Shown here: positions 11,276 to 23,300 of the stretch, piece after piece | Layout of the letters: every line of letters starts with the position of its first letter | Numbering within the stretch: position 1 is the first letter of the stretch | Origin: Luidia sarsii | Lineage: Eukaryota; Echinodermata; Asteroidea; Paxillosida; Luidiidae | Length of the DNA: 64,000 nucleotides | Direction of reading: 5' to 3' | Assembly (NCBI GenBank): GCA_949987565.1 | Contig: OX465110.1 | Span: 7,742,018 to 7,806,017 of the forward strand | Notes under the pieces: model-generated | What the model saw: the letters and a program-made list of their open reading frames with translations, nothing else | Told to the model about the DNA's origin: nothing | The model's database searches: none | Translations under genes and position numbers: made by a program

Positions 11276-13553
11276 TTGGCCTCCAGTGAGGCCTTGGAAA
11301 CGGCAATCGACCAGTATCAAGAAATCTCAAATCGGACATTTGATGATGAAATTATAGTCATGCAAAGAGAACTTACTTCCATCAGGGAGGCAACTTGTGT
11401 TGTATGGGCAGTAGCACATTACAGTCGGAGGAGAGAATCTGGAAAGAAAAACAGACTTTGCAAGTTAATATCTCCTTCAATAATGTTATGATGGAGCTAA
11501 AACTTGGCCTCCAGCGAGGCCTTGGAAAAGGCAATCGATCAGGATCAAGAAATCTCAAATCGGACATTTGATGATGAAATTATAGTCATGCAAAGAGAAC
11601 TTACTTCCATCAGCGAGGCAACTTGTGTTGTATGGGCAGTAGCACATTACAGTCGGAGGAGAGAATCTGGAAAGAAAAACAGACTTTGCGAGTTAATATC
11701 TCCTTCAATATTGTTATGATGGAGCTAAAACTTGGCCTCCAGTGAGGCCTTGGAAAAGGCAATCGACCAGGATCAAGAAATATCAAATCGGACATTTGAT
11801 GATGAAATTATAGTCATGCAAAGAGAACTTACTTCCATCAGCGAGGCAACTTGTGTTGTATGGGCAGTAGCACATTACAGTCGGAGGAGAGAATCTGGAA
11901 AGAAAACAGACTTTGCAAGTTAATATATCCTTCAATATTGTTATGATGGAGCTAAAACTTGGCCTCCAGTGAGGCCTTGGAAAAGGCAATCGACCAGGAT
12001 CAAGAAATCTCAAATCGGACATTTGATGATGAAATTATAGTCATGCAAAGAGAACTTACTTCCATCAGCGAGGAAACTTGTGTTGTATGGGCAGTAGCAC
12101 ATTACAGTCGGCGGAGAGATCCTTGAAAGAAAAACAGACTTTGCGAGTTAATATCTCCTTTAATATTGTTATGATGGAGCTAAAACTTGGCCTCCAGTGA
12201 GGCCTTGGAAAAGGCAATCGACCAGAATCAAGAAATCTCAAATCGGACATTTAATGATGAAATTATAATCATGCAAAGAGAACTTACTTCCATCAGCGAG
12301 GAAACTTGTGTTGTATGGGCAGTAGCACATTACAGTCGGCGGAGAGATCCTTGAAAGAAAAACAGACTTTGCGAGTTAATATCTCCTTTAATATTGTTAT
12401 GATGGAGCTAAAACTTGGCCTCCAGTGAGGCCTTGGAAAAGGCAATCGACCAGAATCAAGAAATCTCAAATCGGACATTTGATGATGAAATTATAATCAT
12501 GCAAAGAGAACTTACTTCCATCAGCGAGGAAACTTGTGTGATATGGGCAGTAGCACATTACAGTCGGCGGAGAGATCCTTGAAAGAAAAACAGACTTTGC
12601 GAGTTAATATCTCCTTTAATATTGTTATGATGGAGCTAAAACTTGGCCTATAGTGAGGCCTTGGAAAAGGCAATCGACCAGAATCAAGAAATCTCAAATC
12701 GGACATTTGATGATGAAATTATAATCATGCAAAGAGAACTTACTTCCATCAGCGAGGCAACTTGTGTTGTATGGGCAGTAGAACATTACAGTCGGCGGAG
12801 AGAATCTGGAAAGAAAAACAGACTTTGCAAGTTATATCTTCTTCAATATTGTTATGATGGAGCTGAAACTTGGCCTCCAGTGAGGCCTTGGAAAAGGCAA
12901 TCGACCAGTATCAAGAAATCTCAAATCGGACATTTGATGATGAAATTATAGTCATGCAAAGAGAACTTACTTCCATCAGCGAGGCAACTTGTGTTGTATG
13001 GGCAGTAGCACATTACAGTCGGAGGAGAGAATCTGGAAAGAAAAACAGACTTTGCGAGTTAATATCTCCTTCAATATTGTTATGATGGAGCTAAAACTTG
13101 GCCTCCAGTGAGGCCTTGGAAAAGGCAATCGACCAGGATCAAGAAATATCAAATCGGACATTTGATGATGAAATTATAGTCATGCAAAGAGAACTTACTT
13201 CCATCAGCGAGGCAACTTGTGTTGTATGGGCAGTAGCACATTACAGTCGGAGGAGAGAATCTGGAAAGAAAAACAGACTTTGCAAGTTAATATCTCCTTC
13301 AATAATGTTATGATGGAGCTAAAACTTGGCCTCCAGCGAGGCCTTGGAAAAGGCAATCGACCAGGATCAAGAAATCTCAAATCGGACATTTGATGATGAA
13401 ATTATAGTCATGCAAAGAGAACTTACTTCCATCAGCGAGGCAACTTGTGTTGTATGGGCAGTAGCACATTACAGTTGGAGAAGAGAATCTGGAAAGAAAA
13501 ACAGACTTTGCACGTTAATATCTCCTTCAATATTGTTATGATGGAGCTAAAAC
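11276..13553 (+). repeat. Block related to 3,304-5,124 with two inserted chimeric monomers
   Basis: Starts 11276, 11504, 11732 and 11959 match 3304, 3532, 3760 and 3987 (offset 7,972). Starts 12643, 12870, 13098 and 13326 match 4215, 4442, 4670 and 4898 (offset 8,428). The 456-bp difference is exactly the two monomers at 12187 and 12415. Shared markers are CATCAGGGAGG in the first monomer, the class 1 deletion in the third and AGTTGGAGAAG in the last. The two blocks lie 8 kb apart, so copies of an HOR segment can be distant. Confidence 0.8.
12187..12642 (+). repeat. Two near-identical chimeric monomers in tandem
   Basis: Monomers 12187-12414 and 12415-12642 both begin like class 2a (GACCAGAATC, ATAATCATGC) and end like the preceding monomer at 11959 (GAGGAAAC, GATCCTTGAAAG, TGCGAGTTAA, CTTTAATATTG). 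Each has private changes (TTTAATGATG near 12252; TGTGTGATATGG near 12538). The switch lies between monomer positions 82 and 116. The expected product of one-monomer-register unequal exchange between 11959-type and 12643-type units, repeated once, is this arrangement. Confidence 0.82.
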
Positions 13554-14693
13554 TTGGCCTCCAGTGAGGCCTTGGAAAAGGCAATCGACCAGGATCAAGA
13601 AATCTCAAATCGGACATTTGATGATGAAATTATAGTCATGCAAAGAGAACTTACTTCCATCAGCGAGGAAACTTGTGTTGTATGGGCAGTAGCACATTAC
13701 AGTCGGCGGAGAGATCCTTGAAAGAAAAACAGACTTTGCGAGTTAATATCTCCTTTAATATTGTTATGATGGAGCTAAAACTTGGCCTCCAGTGAGGCCT
13801 TGGAAACGGCAATCGACCAGTATCAAGAAATCTCAAATCGGACATTTGATGATGAAATTATAGTCATGCAAAGAGAACTTACTTCCATCAGCGAGGCAAC
13901 TTGTGTTGTATGGGCAGTAGCACATTACAGTCGGCGGAGAGAATCTGGAAAGAAAAACAGACTTTGCAAGTTAATATCTCCTTCAATATTGTTATGATGG
14001 AGCTAAAACTTGGCCTCTAGTGAGGCCTTGGAAAAGGCAATCGACCAGGATCAAGAAATCTCAAATCGGACATTTGATGATGAAATTATAGTCATGCAAA
14101 AATAACTTACTTCTATCAGCGAGGCAACTTGTGTTGTATGGGCAGTAGCACATTACAGTCGGAGGAGAGAATCTGGAAAGAAAAACAGACTTTGCAAGTT
14201 AATATCTCCTTCAATATTGTTATGATGGAGCTAAAACTTGGCCTCCAGTAAGGCCTTGGAAAAGGCAATCGACCAGGATCAAGAAATCTCAAATCGGACA
14301 TTTGATGATGAAATTATAGTCATGCAAAGAGAACTTACTTCCATCAGCGAGGAAACTTGTGTTGTATGGGCAGTAGCACATTACAGTCGGCGGAGAGATC
14401 CTTGAAAGAAAAACAGACTTTGCGAGTTAATATCTCCTTTAATATTGTTATGATGGAGCTAAAACTTGGCCTCCAGTGAGGCCTTGGAAACGGCAATCGA
14501 CCAGTATCAAGAAATCTCAAATCGGACATTTGATGATGAAATTATAGTCATGCAAAGAGAACTTACTTCCATCAGGGAGGCAACTTGTGTTGTATGGGCA
14601 GTAGCACATTACAGTCGGAGGAGAGAATCTGGAAAGAAAAACAGACTTTGCAAGTTAATATCTCCTTCAATAATGTTATGATGGAGCTAAAAC

Positions 14694-14921
14694 TTGGCCT
14701 CCAGCGAGGCCTTGGAAAAGGCAATCGACCAGGATCAAGAAATCTCAAATCGGACATTTGATGATGAAATTATAGTCATGCAAAGAGAACTTACTTCCAT
14801 CAGCGAGGCAACTTGTGTTGTATGGGCAGTAGCACATTACAGTCGGAGGAGAGAATCTGGAAAGAAAAACAGACTTTGCGAGTTAATATCTCCTTCAATA
14901 TTGTTATGATGGAGCTAAAAC
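14694..14921 (+). repeat. Representative 228-bp monomer (M65)
   Basis: This is a typical monomer used as reference; base 1 is the T of TTGGCCTCC. Diagnostic positions are: 12 (T/C), 25-27 (AAG, ACG or ATG), 36 (C/A), 40 (G, A or T), 51 (C/A), 53 and 55, 82 (G/A), 89 (A/T), 111 (C/G), 116 (C/A), 132 (G/A), 140 (C/A), 151-156 (CGGAGG, CGGCGG, CGGAGA, TGGAGA), 160-171 (ATCTGGAAAG or ATCCTTGAAAG forms and a TAG form), 187 (G/A), 203 (C/T), 208 (T/A), 214 (T/A) and 224 (A/G). These sites define all subtypes described here. Each monomer has one AluI (AGCT) site and two GGCC motifs. SspI (AATATT) is present except in the CAATAATG subtypes. Confidence 0.9.
14696..14711. repeat. Short dyad near monomer start, GGCCTC-N4-GAGGCC
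   Basis: Monomer positions 3-18 form a perfect inverted repeat with 6-bp arms and a 4-nt centre (CAGC here, CAGT in most). It recurs in nearly every monomer. Centre variants CAGT, CAGC, TAGT, CGGT, CGGC, CCGT and CAAT leave the arms intact. The arms are broken in a minority: GTAAGG at M63, M78 and M88; GTTAGG at M110 and M233; one arm lost to TATACTCC in nine monomers (starts 26314, 29047, 29730, 32691, 35426, 37703, 38386, 41347, 60940); M23; M56; and M72. It could form a small cruciform or be a protein site. No function is shown. Confidence 0.7.
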
Positions 14922-16060
14922 TTGGCCTCCAGTGAGGCCTTGGAAAAGGCAATCGACCAGGATCAAGAAATATCAAATCGGACATTTGATGATGAAATTA
15001 TAGTCATGCAAAGAGAACTTACTTCCATCAGCGAGGCAACTTGTGTTGTATGGGCAGTAGCACATTACAGTCGGAGGAGAGAATCTGGAAAGAAAACAGA
15101 CTTTGCAAGTTAATATCTCCTTCAATATTGTTATGATGGAGCTAAAACTTGGCCTCCAGTGAGGCCTTGGAAAAGGCAATCGACCAGGATCAAGAAATCT
15201 CAAATCGAACATTTGATGATGAAATTATAGTCATGCAAAGAGAACTTACTTCCATCATCGAGGAAACTTGTGTTGTATGGGCAGTAGCACATTACAGTCG
15301 GCGGAGAGATCCTTGAAAGAAAAACAGACTTTGCGAGTTAATATCTCCTTTAATATTGTTATGATGGAGCTAAAACTTGGCCTCCAGTGAGGCCTTGGAA
15401 AAGGCAATCGACCAGGATCAAGAAATCTCAAATCGGACATTTGATGATGAAATTATAGTCATGCAAAGAGAACTTACTTCCATCAGCGAGGAAACTTGTG
15501 TTGTATGGGCAGTAGCACATTACAGTCGGCGGAGAGATCCTTGAAAGAAAAACAGACTTTGCGAGTTAATATCTCCTTTAATATTGTTATGATGGAGCTA
15601 AAACTTGGCCTCCAGTGAGGCCTTGGAAACGGCAATCGACCAGTATCAAGAAATCTCAAATCGGACATTTGATGATGAAATTATAGTCATGCAAAGAGAA
15701 CTTACTTCCATCAGCGAGGCAACTTGTGTTGTATGGGCAGTAGCACATTACAGTCGGAGGAGAGAATCTGGAAAGAAAAACAGACTTTGCAAGTTAATAT
15801 CTCCTTCAATATTGTTATGATGGAGCTAAAACTTGGCCTCTAGTGAGGCCTTGGAAAAGGCAATCGACCAGGATCAAGAAATCTCAAATCGGACATTTGA
15901 TGATGAAATTATAGTCATGCAAAAATAACTTACTTCTATCAGCGAGGCAACTTGTGTTGTATGGGCAGTAGCACATTACAGTCGGAGGAGAGAATCTGGA
16001 AAGAAAAACAGACTTTGCAAGTTAATATCTCCTTCAATATTGTTATGATGGAGCTAAAAC

Positions 16061-16744
16061 TTGGCCTCCAGTGAGGCCTTGGAAAAGGCAATCGACCAGG
16101 ATCAAGAAATCTCAAATCGGACATTTGATAATGAAATTATAGTCATGCAAAGAGAACTTACTTCCATCAGCGAGGCAACTTGTGTTGTAAGGGCAGTAGC
16201 ACATTACAGTCGGAGAAGAGAATCTGGAAAGAAAAACAGACTTTGCGAGGTAATATCTCCTTCAATATCACTATGATGAATCTAAAACTTGGCAAGATAA
16301 AAGGCCTTGGAAAAGGCAATCGACCAGGATCAAGAAATCTCAAATCGGACATTTGAAGATGAAATTATAGTCATGCAAAGAGAACTTACCTCCATCAGCG
16401 AGGCAACTTGTGTTGTATGGGCAGTAGCACATTACAGTCGGAGGAGAGAATCTGGAAAGAAAAACAGACTTTGCAAGTTAATATCTCCTTCAATATAGTT
16501 ATGATGGAGCTAAAACCTGGCCTCCCGTGAGGCCTTGGATAAGGCAATCGACCAGGATCAAGAAACCTCAAATCGGACATTTGATGATGAAATTATAGTC
16601 ATGCAAAGAGAACTTACTTCCATCAGCGAGGCAACTTGTGTTGTATGGGCAGTAGCACATTACAGTCGGAGAAGAGAATCTGGAAAGAAAAACAGACTTT
16701 GCAAGTTAATATCTCCTTCAATATTGTTATGATGGAGCTAAAAC
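16061..16744 (+). repeat. Diverged monomer island (M71-M73)
   Basis: Three monomers carry far more private substitutions than any others, without length change. They include 16130 (GATAATG), 16190 (GTAAGG), 16250 (GAGGTAAT), 16269-16271, 16279, 16281, eight consecutive bases 16294-16301, 16357, 16390, 16497, 16517, 16526, 16540 and 16566. The 16294-16301 run replaces CTCCAGTG with AAGATAAA and removes most of the dyad. Flanks at 15,833 and 16,745 are ordinary. It may be a relic of an older array that escaped homogenisation, or a local mutation cluster. Confidence 0.85.
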
Positions 16745-18340
16745 TTGGCCTCCAGTGAGGCCTTGGAAAAGGCAATCGACCAGGATCAAGAAATCTCAAA
16801 TCGGACATTTGATGATGAAATTATAGTCATGCAAAGAGAACTTACTTCCATCAGCGAGGCAACTTGTGTTGTATGGGCAGTAGCACATTACAGTTGGAGA
16901 AGAGAATCTGGAAAGAAAAACAGACTTTGCAAGTTAATATCTCCTTCAATATTGTTATGATGGAGCTAAAACTTGGCCTCCAGTGAGGCCTTGGAAAAGG
17001 CAATCGACCAGGATCAAGAAATCTCAAATCGGACATTTGATGATGAAATTATAGTCATGCAAAGAGAACTTACTTCCATCAGCGAGGAAACTTGTGTTGT
17101 ATGGGCAGTAGCACATTACAGTCGGCGGAGAGATCCTTGAAAGAAAAACAGACTTTGCGAGTTAATATCTCCTTTAATATTGTTATGATGGAGCTAAAAC
17201 TTGGCCTCCAGTGAGGCCTTGGAAACGGCAATCGACCAGTATCAAGAAATCTCAAATCGGACATTTGATGATGAAATTATAGTCATGCAAAGAGAACTTA
17301 CTTCCATCAGCGAGGCAACTTGTGTTGTATGGGCAGTAGCACATTACAGTCGGCGGAGAGAATCCGGAAAGAAAAACAGACTTTGCAAGTTAATATCTCC
17401 TTCAATATTGTTATGATGGAGCTAAAACTTGGCCTCTAGTGAGGCCTTGGAAAAGGCAATCGACCAGGATCAAGAAATCTCAAATCGGACATTTGATGAT
17501 GAAATTATAGTCATGCAAAAATAACTTACTTCTATCAGCGAGGCAACTTGTGTTGTATGGGCAGTAGCACATTACAGTCGGAGGAGAGAATCTGGAAAGA
17601 AAAACAGACTTTGCAAGTTAATATCTCCTTCAATATTGTTATGATGGAGCTAAAACTTGGCCTCCAGTAAGGCCTTGGAAAAGGCAATCGACCAGGATCA
17701 AGAAATCTCAAATCGGACATTTGATGATGAAATTATAGTCATGCAAAGAGAACTTACTTCCATCAGCGAGGAAACTTGTGTTTTATGGGCAGTAGCACAT
17801 TACAGTCGGCGGAGAGATCCTTGAAAGAAAAACAGACTTTGCGAGTTAATATCTCCTTTAATATTGTTATGATGGAGCTAAAACTTGGCCTCCAGTGAGG
17901 CCTTGGAAACGGCAATCGACCAGTATCAAGAAATCTCAAATCGGACATTTGATGATGAAATTATAGTCATGCAAAGAGAACTTACTTCCATCAGGGAGGC
18001 AACTTGTGTTGTATGGGCAGTAGCACATTACAGTCGGAGGAGAGAATCTGGAAAGAAAAACAGACTTTGCAAGTTAATATCTCCTTCAATAATGTTATGA
18101 TGGAGCTAAAACTTGGCCTCCAGCGAGGCCTTGGAAAAGGCAATCGACCAGGATCAAGAAATCTCAAATCGGACATTTGATGATGAAATTATAGTCATGC
18201 AAAGAGAACTTACTTCCATCAGCGAGGCAACTTGTGTTGTATGGGCAGTAGCACATTACAGTCGGAGGAGAGAATCTGGAAAGAAAAACAGACTTTGCGA
18301 GTTAATATCTCCTTCAATATTGTTATGATGGAGCTAAAAC

Positions 18341-18568
18341 TTGGCCTCCAGTGAGGCCTTGGAAAAGGCAATCGACCAGGATCAAGAAATCTCAAATCGA
18401 ACATTTGATGATGAAATTATAGTCATGCAAAGAGAACTTACTTCCATCATCGAGGCAACTTGTGTTGTATGGGCAGTAGCACATTACAGTCGGCGGAGAG
18501 ATCCTTGAAAGAAAAACAGACTTTGCGAGTTAATATCTCCTTTAATATTGTTATGATGGAGCTAAAAC
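18341..18568 (+). repeat. Inserted chimeric monomer (M81)
   Basis: This monomer has AATCGAAC and CATCATCGAGG, like 15149 and 18796, but continues GAGGCAAC instead of GAGGAAAC, then GATCCTTGAAAG. It accounts for the 228-bp shift between the two copies of the surrounding block, so it marks an unequal-exchange junction. Confidence 0.7.
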
Positions 18569-20391
18569 TTGGCCTCCAGTGAGGCCTTGGAAAAGGCAAT
18601 CGACCAGGATCAAGAAATATCAAATCGGACATTTGATGATGAAATTATAGTCATGCAAAGAGAACTTACTTCCATCAGCGAGGCAACTTGTGTTGTATGG
18701 GCAGTAGCACATTACAGTCGGAGGAGAGAATCTGGAAAGAAAACAGACTTTGCAAGTTAATATCTCCTTCAATATTGTTATGATGGAGCTAAAACTTGGC
18801 CTCCAGTGAGGCCTTGGAAAAGGCAATCGACCAGGATCAAGAAATCTCAAATCGAACATTTGATGATGAAATTATAGTCATGCAAAGAGAACTTACTTCC
18901 ATCATCGAGGAAACTTGTGTTGTATGGGCAGTAGCACATTACAGTCGGCGGAGAGATCCTTGAAAGAAAAACAGACTTTGCGAGTTAATATCTCCTTTAA
19001 TATTGTTATGATGGAGCTAAAACTTGGCCTCCAGTGAGGCCTTGGAAAAGGCAATCGACCAGGATCAAGAAATCTCAAATCGGACATTTGATGATGAAAT
19101 TATAGTCATGCAAAGAGAACTTACTTCCATCAGCGAGGAAACTTGTGTTGTATGGGCAGTAGCACATTACAGTCGGCGGAGAGATCCTTGAAAGAAAAAC
19201 AGACTTTGCGAGTTAATATCTCCTTTAATATTGTTATGATGGAGCTAAAACTTGGCCTCCAGTGAGGCCTTGGAAACGGCAATCGACCAGTATCAAGAAA
19301 TCTCAAATCGGACATTTGATGATGAAATTATAGTCATGCAAAGAGAACTTACTTCCATCAGGGAGGCAACTTGTGTTGTATGGGCAGTAGCACATTACAG
19401 TCGGAGGAGAGAATCTGGAAAGAAAAACAGACTTTGCAAGTTAATATCTCCTTCAATAATGTTATGATGGAGCTAAAACTTGGCCTCCAGCGAGGCCTTG
19501 GAAAAGGCAATCGACCAGGATCAAGAAATCTCAAATCGGACATTTGATGATGAAATTATAGTCATGCAAAGAGAACTTACTTCCATCAGCGAGGCAACTT
19601 GTGTTGTATGGGCAGTAGCACATTACAGTCGGAGGAGAGAATCTGGAAAGAAAAACAGACTTTGCAAGTTAATATCTCCTTCAATATTGTTATGATGGAG
19701 CTAAAACTTGGCCTCTAGTGAGGCCTTGGAAAAGGCAATCGACCAGGATCAAGAAATCTCAAATCGGACATTTGATGATGAAATTATAGTCATGCAAAAA
19801 TAACTTACTTCTATCAGCGAGGCAACTTGTGTTGTATGGGCAGTAGCACATTACAGTCGGAGGAGAGAATCTGGAAAGAAAAACAGACTTTGCAAGTTAA
19901 TATCTCCTTCAATATTGTTATGATGGAGCTAAAACTTGGCCTCCAGTAAGGCCTTGGAAAAGGCAATCGACCAGGATCAAGAAATCTCAAATCGGACATT
20001 TGATGATGAAATTATAGTCATGCAAAGAGAACTTACTTCCATCAGCGAGGAAACTTGTGTTGTATGGGCAGTAGCACATTACAGTCGGCGGAGAGATCCT
20101 TGAAAGAAAAACAGACTTTGCGAGTTAATATCTCCTTTAATATTGTTATGATGGAGCTAAAACTTGGCCTCCAGTGAGGCCTTGGAAACGGCAATCGACC
20201 AGTATCAAGAAATCTCAAATCGGACATTTGATGATGAAATTATAGTCATGCAAAGAGAACTTACTTCCATCAGGGAGGCAACTTGTGTTGTATGGGCAGT
20301 AGCACATTACAGTCGGAGGAGAGAATCTGGAAAGAAAAACAGACTTTGCAAGTTAATATCTCCTTCAATAATGTTATGATGGAGCTAAAAC

Positions 20392-23300
20392 TTGGCCTCC
20401 AGCGAGGCCTTGGAAAAGGCAATCGACCAGGATCAAGAAATCTCAAATCGGACATTTGATGATGAAATTATAGTCATGCAAAGAGAACTTACTTCCATCA
20501 GCGAGGCAACTTGTGTTGTATGGGCAGTAGCACATTACAGTCGGAGGAGAGAATCTGGAAAGAAAACAGACTTTGCAAGTTAATATCTCCTTCAATATTG
20601 TTATGATGGAGCTAAAACTTGGCCTCCAGTGAGGCCTTGGAAAAGGCAATTGACCAGGATCAAGAAATCTCAAATCGAACATTTGATGATGAAATTATAG
20701 TCATGCAAAGAGAACTTACTTCCATCAGCGAGGAAACTTGTGTTGTATGGGCAGTAGCACATTACAGTCGGCGGAGAGATCCTTGAAAGAAAAACAGACT
20801 TTGCGAGTTAATATCTCCTTTAATATTGTTATGATGGAGCTAAAACTTGGCCTCCAGTGAGGCCTTGGAAAAGGCAATCGACCAGAATCAAGAAATCTCA
20901 AATCGGACATTTGATGATGAAATTATAATCATGCAAAGAGAACTTACTTCCATCAGCGAGGAAACTTGTGTTGTATGGGCAGTAGAACATTACAGTCGGC
21001 GGAGAGAATCTGGAAAGAAAAACAGACTTTGCAAGTTATATCTTCTTCAATATTGTTATGATGGAGCTGAAACTTGGCCTCCAGTGAGGCCTTGGAAAAG
21101 GCAATCGACCAGTATCAAGAAATCTCAAATCGGACATTTGATGATGAAATTATAGTCATGCAAAGAGAACTTACTTCCATCAGCGAGGCAACTTGTGTTG
21201 TATGGGCAGTAGCACATTACAGTCGGAGGAGAGAATCTGGAAAGAAAAACAGACTTTGCGAGTTAATATCTCCTTCAATATTGTTATGATGGAGCTAAAA
21301 CTTGGCCTCCAGTGAGGCCTTGGAAAAGGCAATCGACCAGGATCAAGAAATATCAAATCGGACATTTGATGATGAAATTATAGTCATGCAAAGAGAACTT
21401 ACTTCCATCAGCGAGGCAACTTGTGTTGTATGGGCAGTAGCACATTACAGTCGGAGGAGAGAATCTGGAAAGAAAAACAGACTTTGCAAGTTAATATCTC
21501 CTTCAATAATGTTATGATGGAGCTAAAACTTGGCCTCCGGCGAGGCCTTGGAAAAGGCAATCGACCAGGATCAAGAAATCTCAAATCGGACATTTGATGA
21601 TGAAATTATAGTCATGCAAAGAGAACTTACTTCCATCAGCGAGGCAACTTGTGTTGTATGGGCAGTAGCACATTACAGTCGGAGAAGAGAATCTGGAAAG
21701 AAAAACAGACTTTGCAAGTTAATATCTCCTTCAATATTGTTATGATGGAGCTAAAACTTGGCCTCCAGTGAGGCCTTGGAAACGGCAATCGACCAGTATC
21801 AAGAAATCTCAAATCGGACATTTGATGATGAAATTATAGTCATGCAAAGAGAACTTACTTCCATCAGGGAGGCAACTTGTGTTGTATGGGCAGTAGCACA
21901 TTACAGTCGGAGGAGAGAATCTGGAAAGAAAAACAGACTTTGCAAGTTAATATCTCCTTCAATAATGTTATGATGGAGCTAAAACTTGGCCTCCAGCGAG
22001 GCCTTGGAAAAGGCAATCGACCAGGATCAAGAAATCTCAAATCGGACATTTGATGATGAAATTATAGTCATGCAAAGAGAACTTACTTCCATCAGCGAGG
22101 CAACTTGTGATGTATGGGCAGTAGCACATTACAGTCGGAGGAGAGAATCTGGAAAGAAAAACAGACTTTGCGAGTTAATATCTCCTTCAATATTGTTATG
22201 ATGGAGCTAAAACTTGGCCTCCAGTGAGGCCTTGGAAAAGGCAATCGACCAGGATCAAGAAATATCAAATCGGACATTTGATGATGAAATTATAGTCATG
22301 CAAAGAGAACTTACTTCCATCAGCGAGGCAACTTGTGTTGTATGGGCAGTAGCACATTACAGTCGGAGGAGAGAATCTGGAAAGAAAACAGACTTTGCAA
22401 GTTAATATCTCCTTCAATATTGTTATGATGGAGCTAAAACTTGGCCTCCAGTGAGGCCTTGGAAAAGGCAATCGACCAGGATCAAGAAAAATCAAATCGA
22501 ACATTTGATGATGAAATTATAGTCATGCAAAGAGAACTTACTTCCATCAGCGAGGAAACTTGTGTTGTATGGGCAGTAGCACATTACAGTCGGCGGAGAG
22601 ATCCTTGAAAGAAAAACAGACTTTGCGAGTTAATATCTCCTTTAATATTGTTATGATGGAGCTAAAACTTGGCCTCCAGTGAGGCCTTGGAAAAGGCAAT
22701 CGACCAGAATCAAGAAATCTCAAATCGGACATTTGATGATGAAATTATAATCATGCAAAGAGAACTTACTTCCATCAGCGAGGAAACTTGTGTTGTATGG
22801 GCAGTAGAACATTACAGTCGGCGGAGAGAATCTGGAAAGAAAAACAGACTTTGCAAGTTATATCTTCTTCAATATTGTTATGATGGAGCTGAAACTTGGC
22901 CTCCAGTGAGGCCTTGGAAAAGGCAATCGACCAGTATCAAGAAATCTCAAATCGGACATTTGATGATGAAATTATAGTCATGCAAAGAGAACTTACTTCC
23001 ATCAGCGAGGCAACTTGTGTTGTATGGGCAGTAGCACATTACAGTCGGAGGAGAGAATCTGGAAAGAAAAACAGACTTTGCGAGTTAATATCTCCTTCAA
23101 TATTGTTATGATGGAGCTAAAACTTGGCCTCCAGTGAGGCCTTGGAAAAGGCAATCGACCAGGATCAAGAAATATCAAATCGGACATTTGATGATGAAAT
23201 TATAGTCATGCAAAGAGAACTTACTTCCATCAGCGAGGCAACTTGTGTTGTATGGGCAGTAGCACATTACAGTCGGAGGAGAGAATCTGGAAAGAAAACA

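Larger units (their letters stand above)
13326..20391 (+). repeat. HOR zone with 15-, 10- and 8-monomer spacings
   Basis: Seven monomers 13326-14921 correspond to 16745-18340 at an offset of 3,419 bp (15 monomers). Monomers 14922-15604 correspond to 18569-19251 at 3,647 bp, the extra 228 being the inserted monomer at 18341. Monomers 17429-18112 correspond to 19708-20391 at 2,279 bp (10 monomers). The CCTCTAG marker monomer recurs at 14010, 15833, 17429 and 19708. The pairs 15149/18796 share AATCGAAC and CATCATCGAGG. The region lacks the TATGAGCAG and S subtypes altogether. Confidence 0.8.

Noticed and set aside
14703..14817. Internal half-monomer duplication (CCAGTGAGGC near position 8 and ATCAGCGAGGC near 107)
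   Set aside because: The similarity covers only about ten bases at a spacing of 99 bp, and the flanks do not align, so there is no support for an internal sub-repeat.
14694..14909. 71-codon forward open frame in most monomers
   Set aside because: It starts at TTG, not ATG. Differences between monomers fall on all three codon positions and are mostly amino-acid changing. Many subtypes carry in-frame stops (TATGAG, GATCCTTGA, GGATAG, AAATAA). It reflects repeat similarity, not selection on a protein.
14800..14985. 61-codon reverse-strand open frame starting at ATG in most monomers
   Set aside because: It spans monomer boundaries, its variants are mostly amino-acid changing, and frame-shifting 1-bp deletions (79- and 88-codon forms) are tolerated in many copies. 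No sign of promoter or coding constraint.
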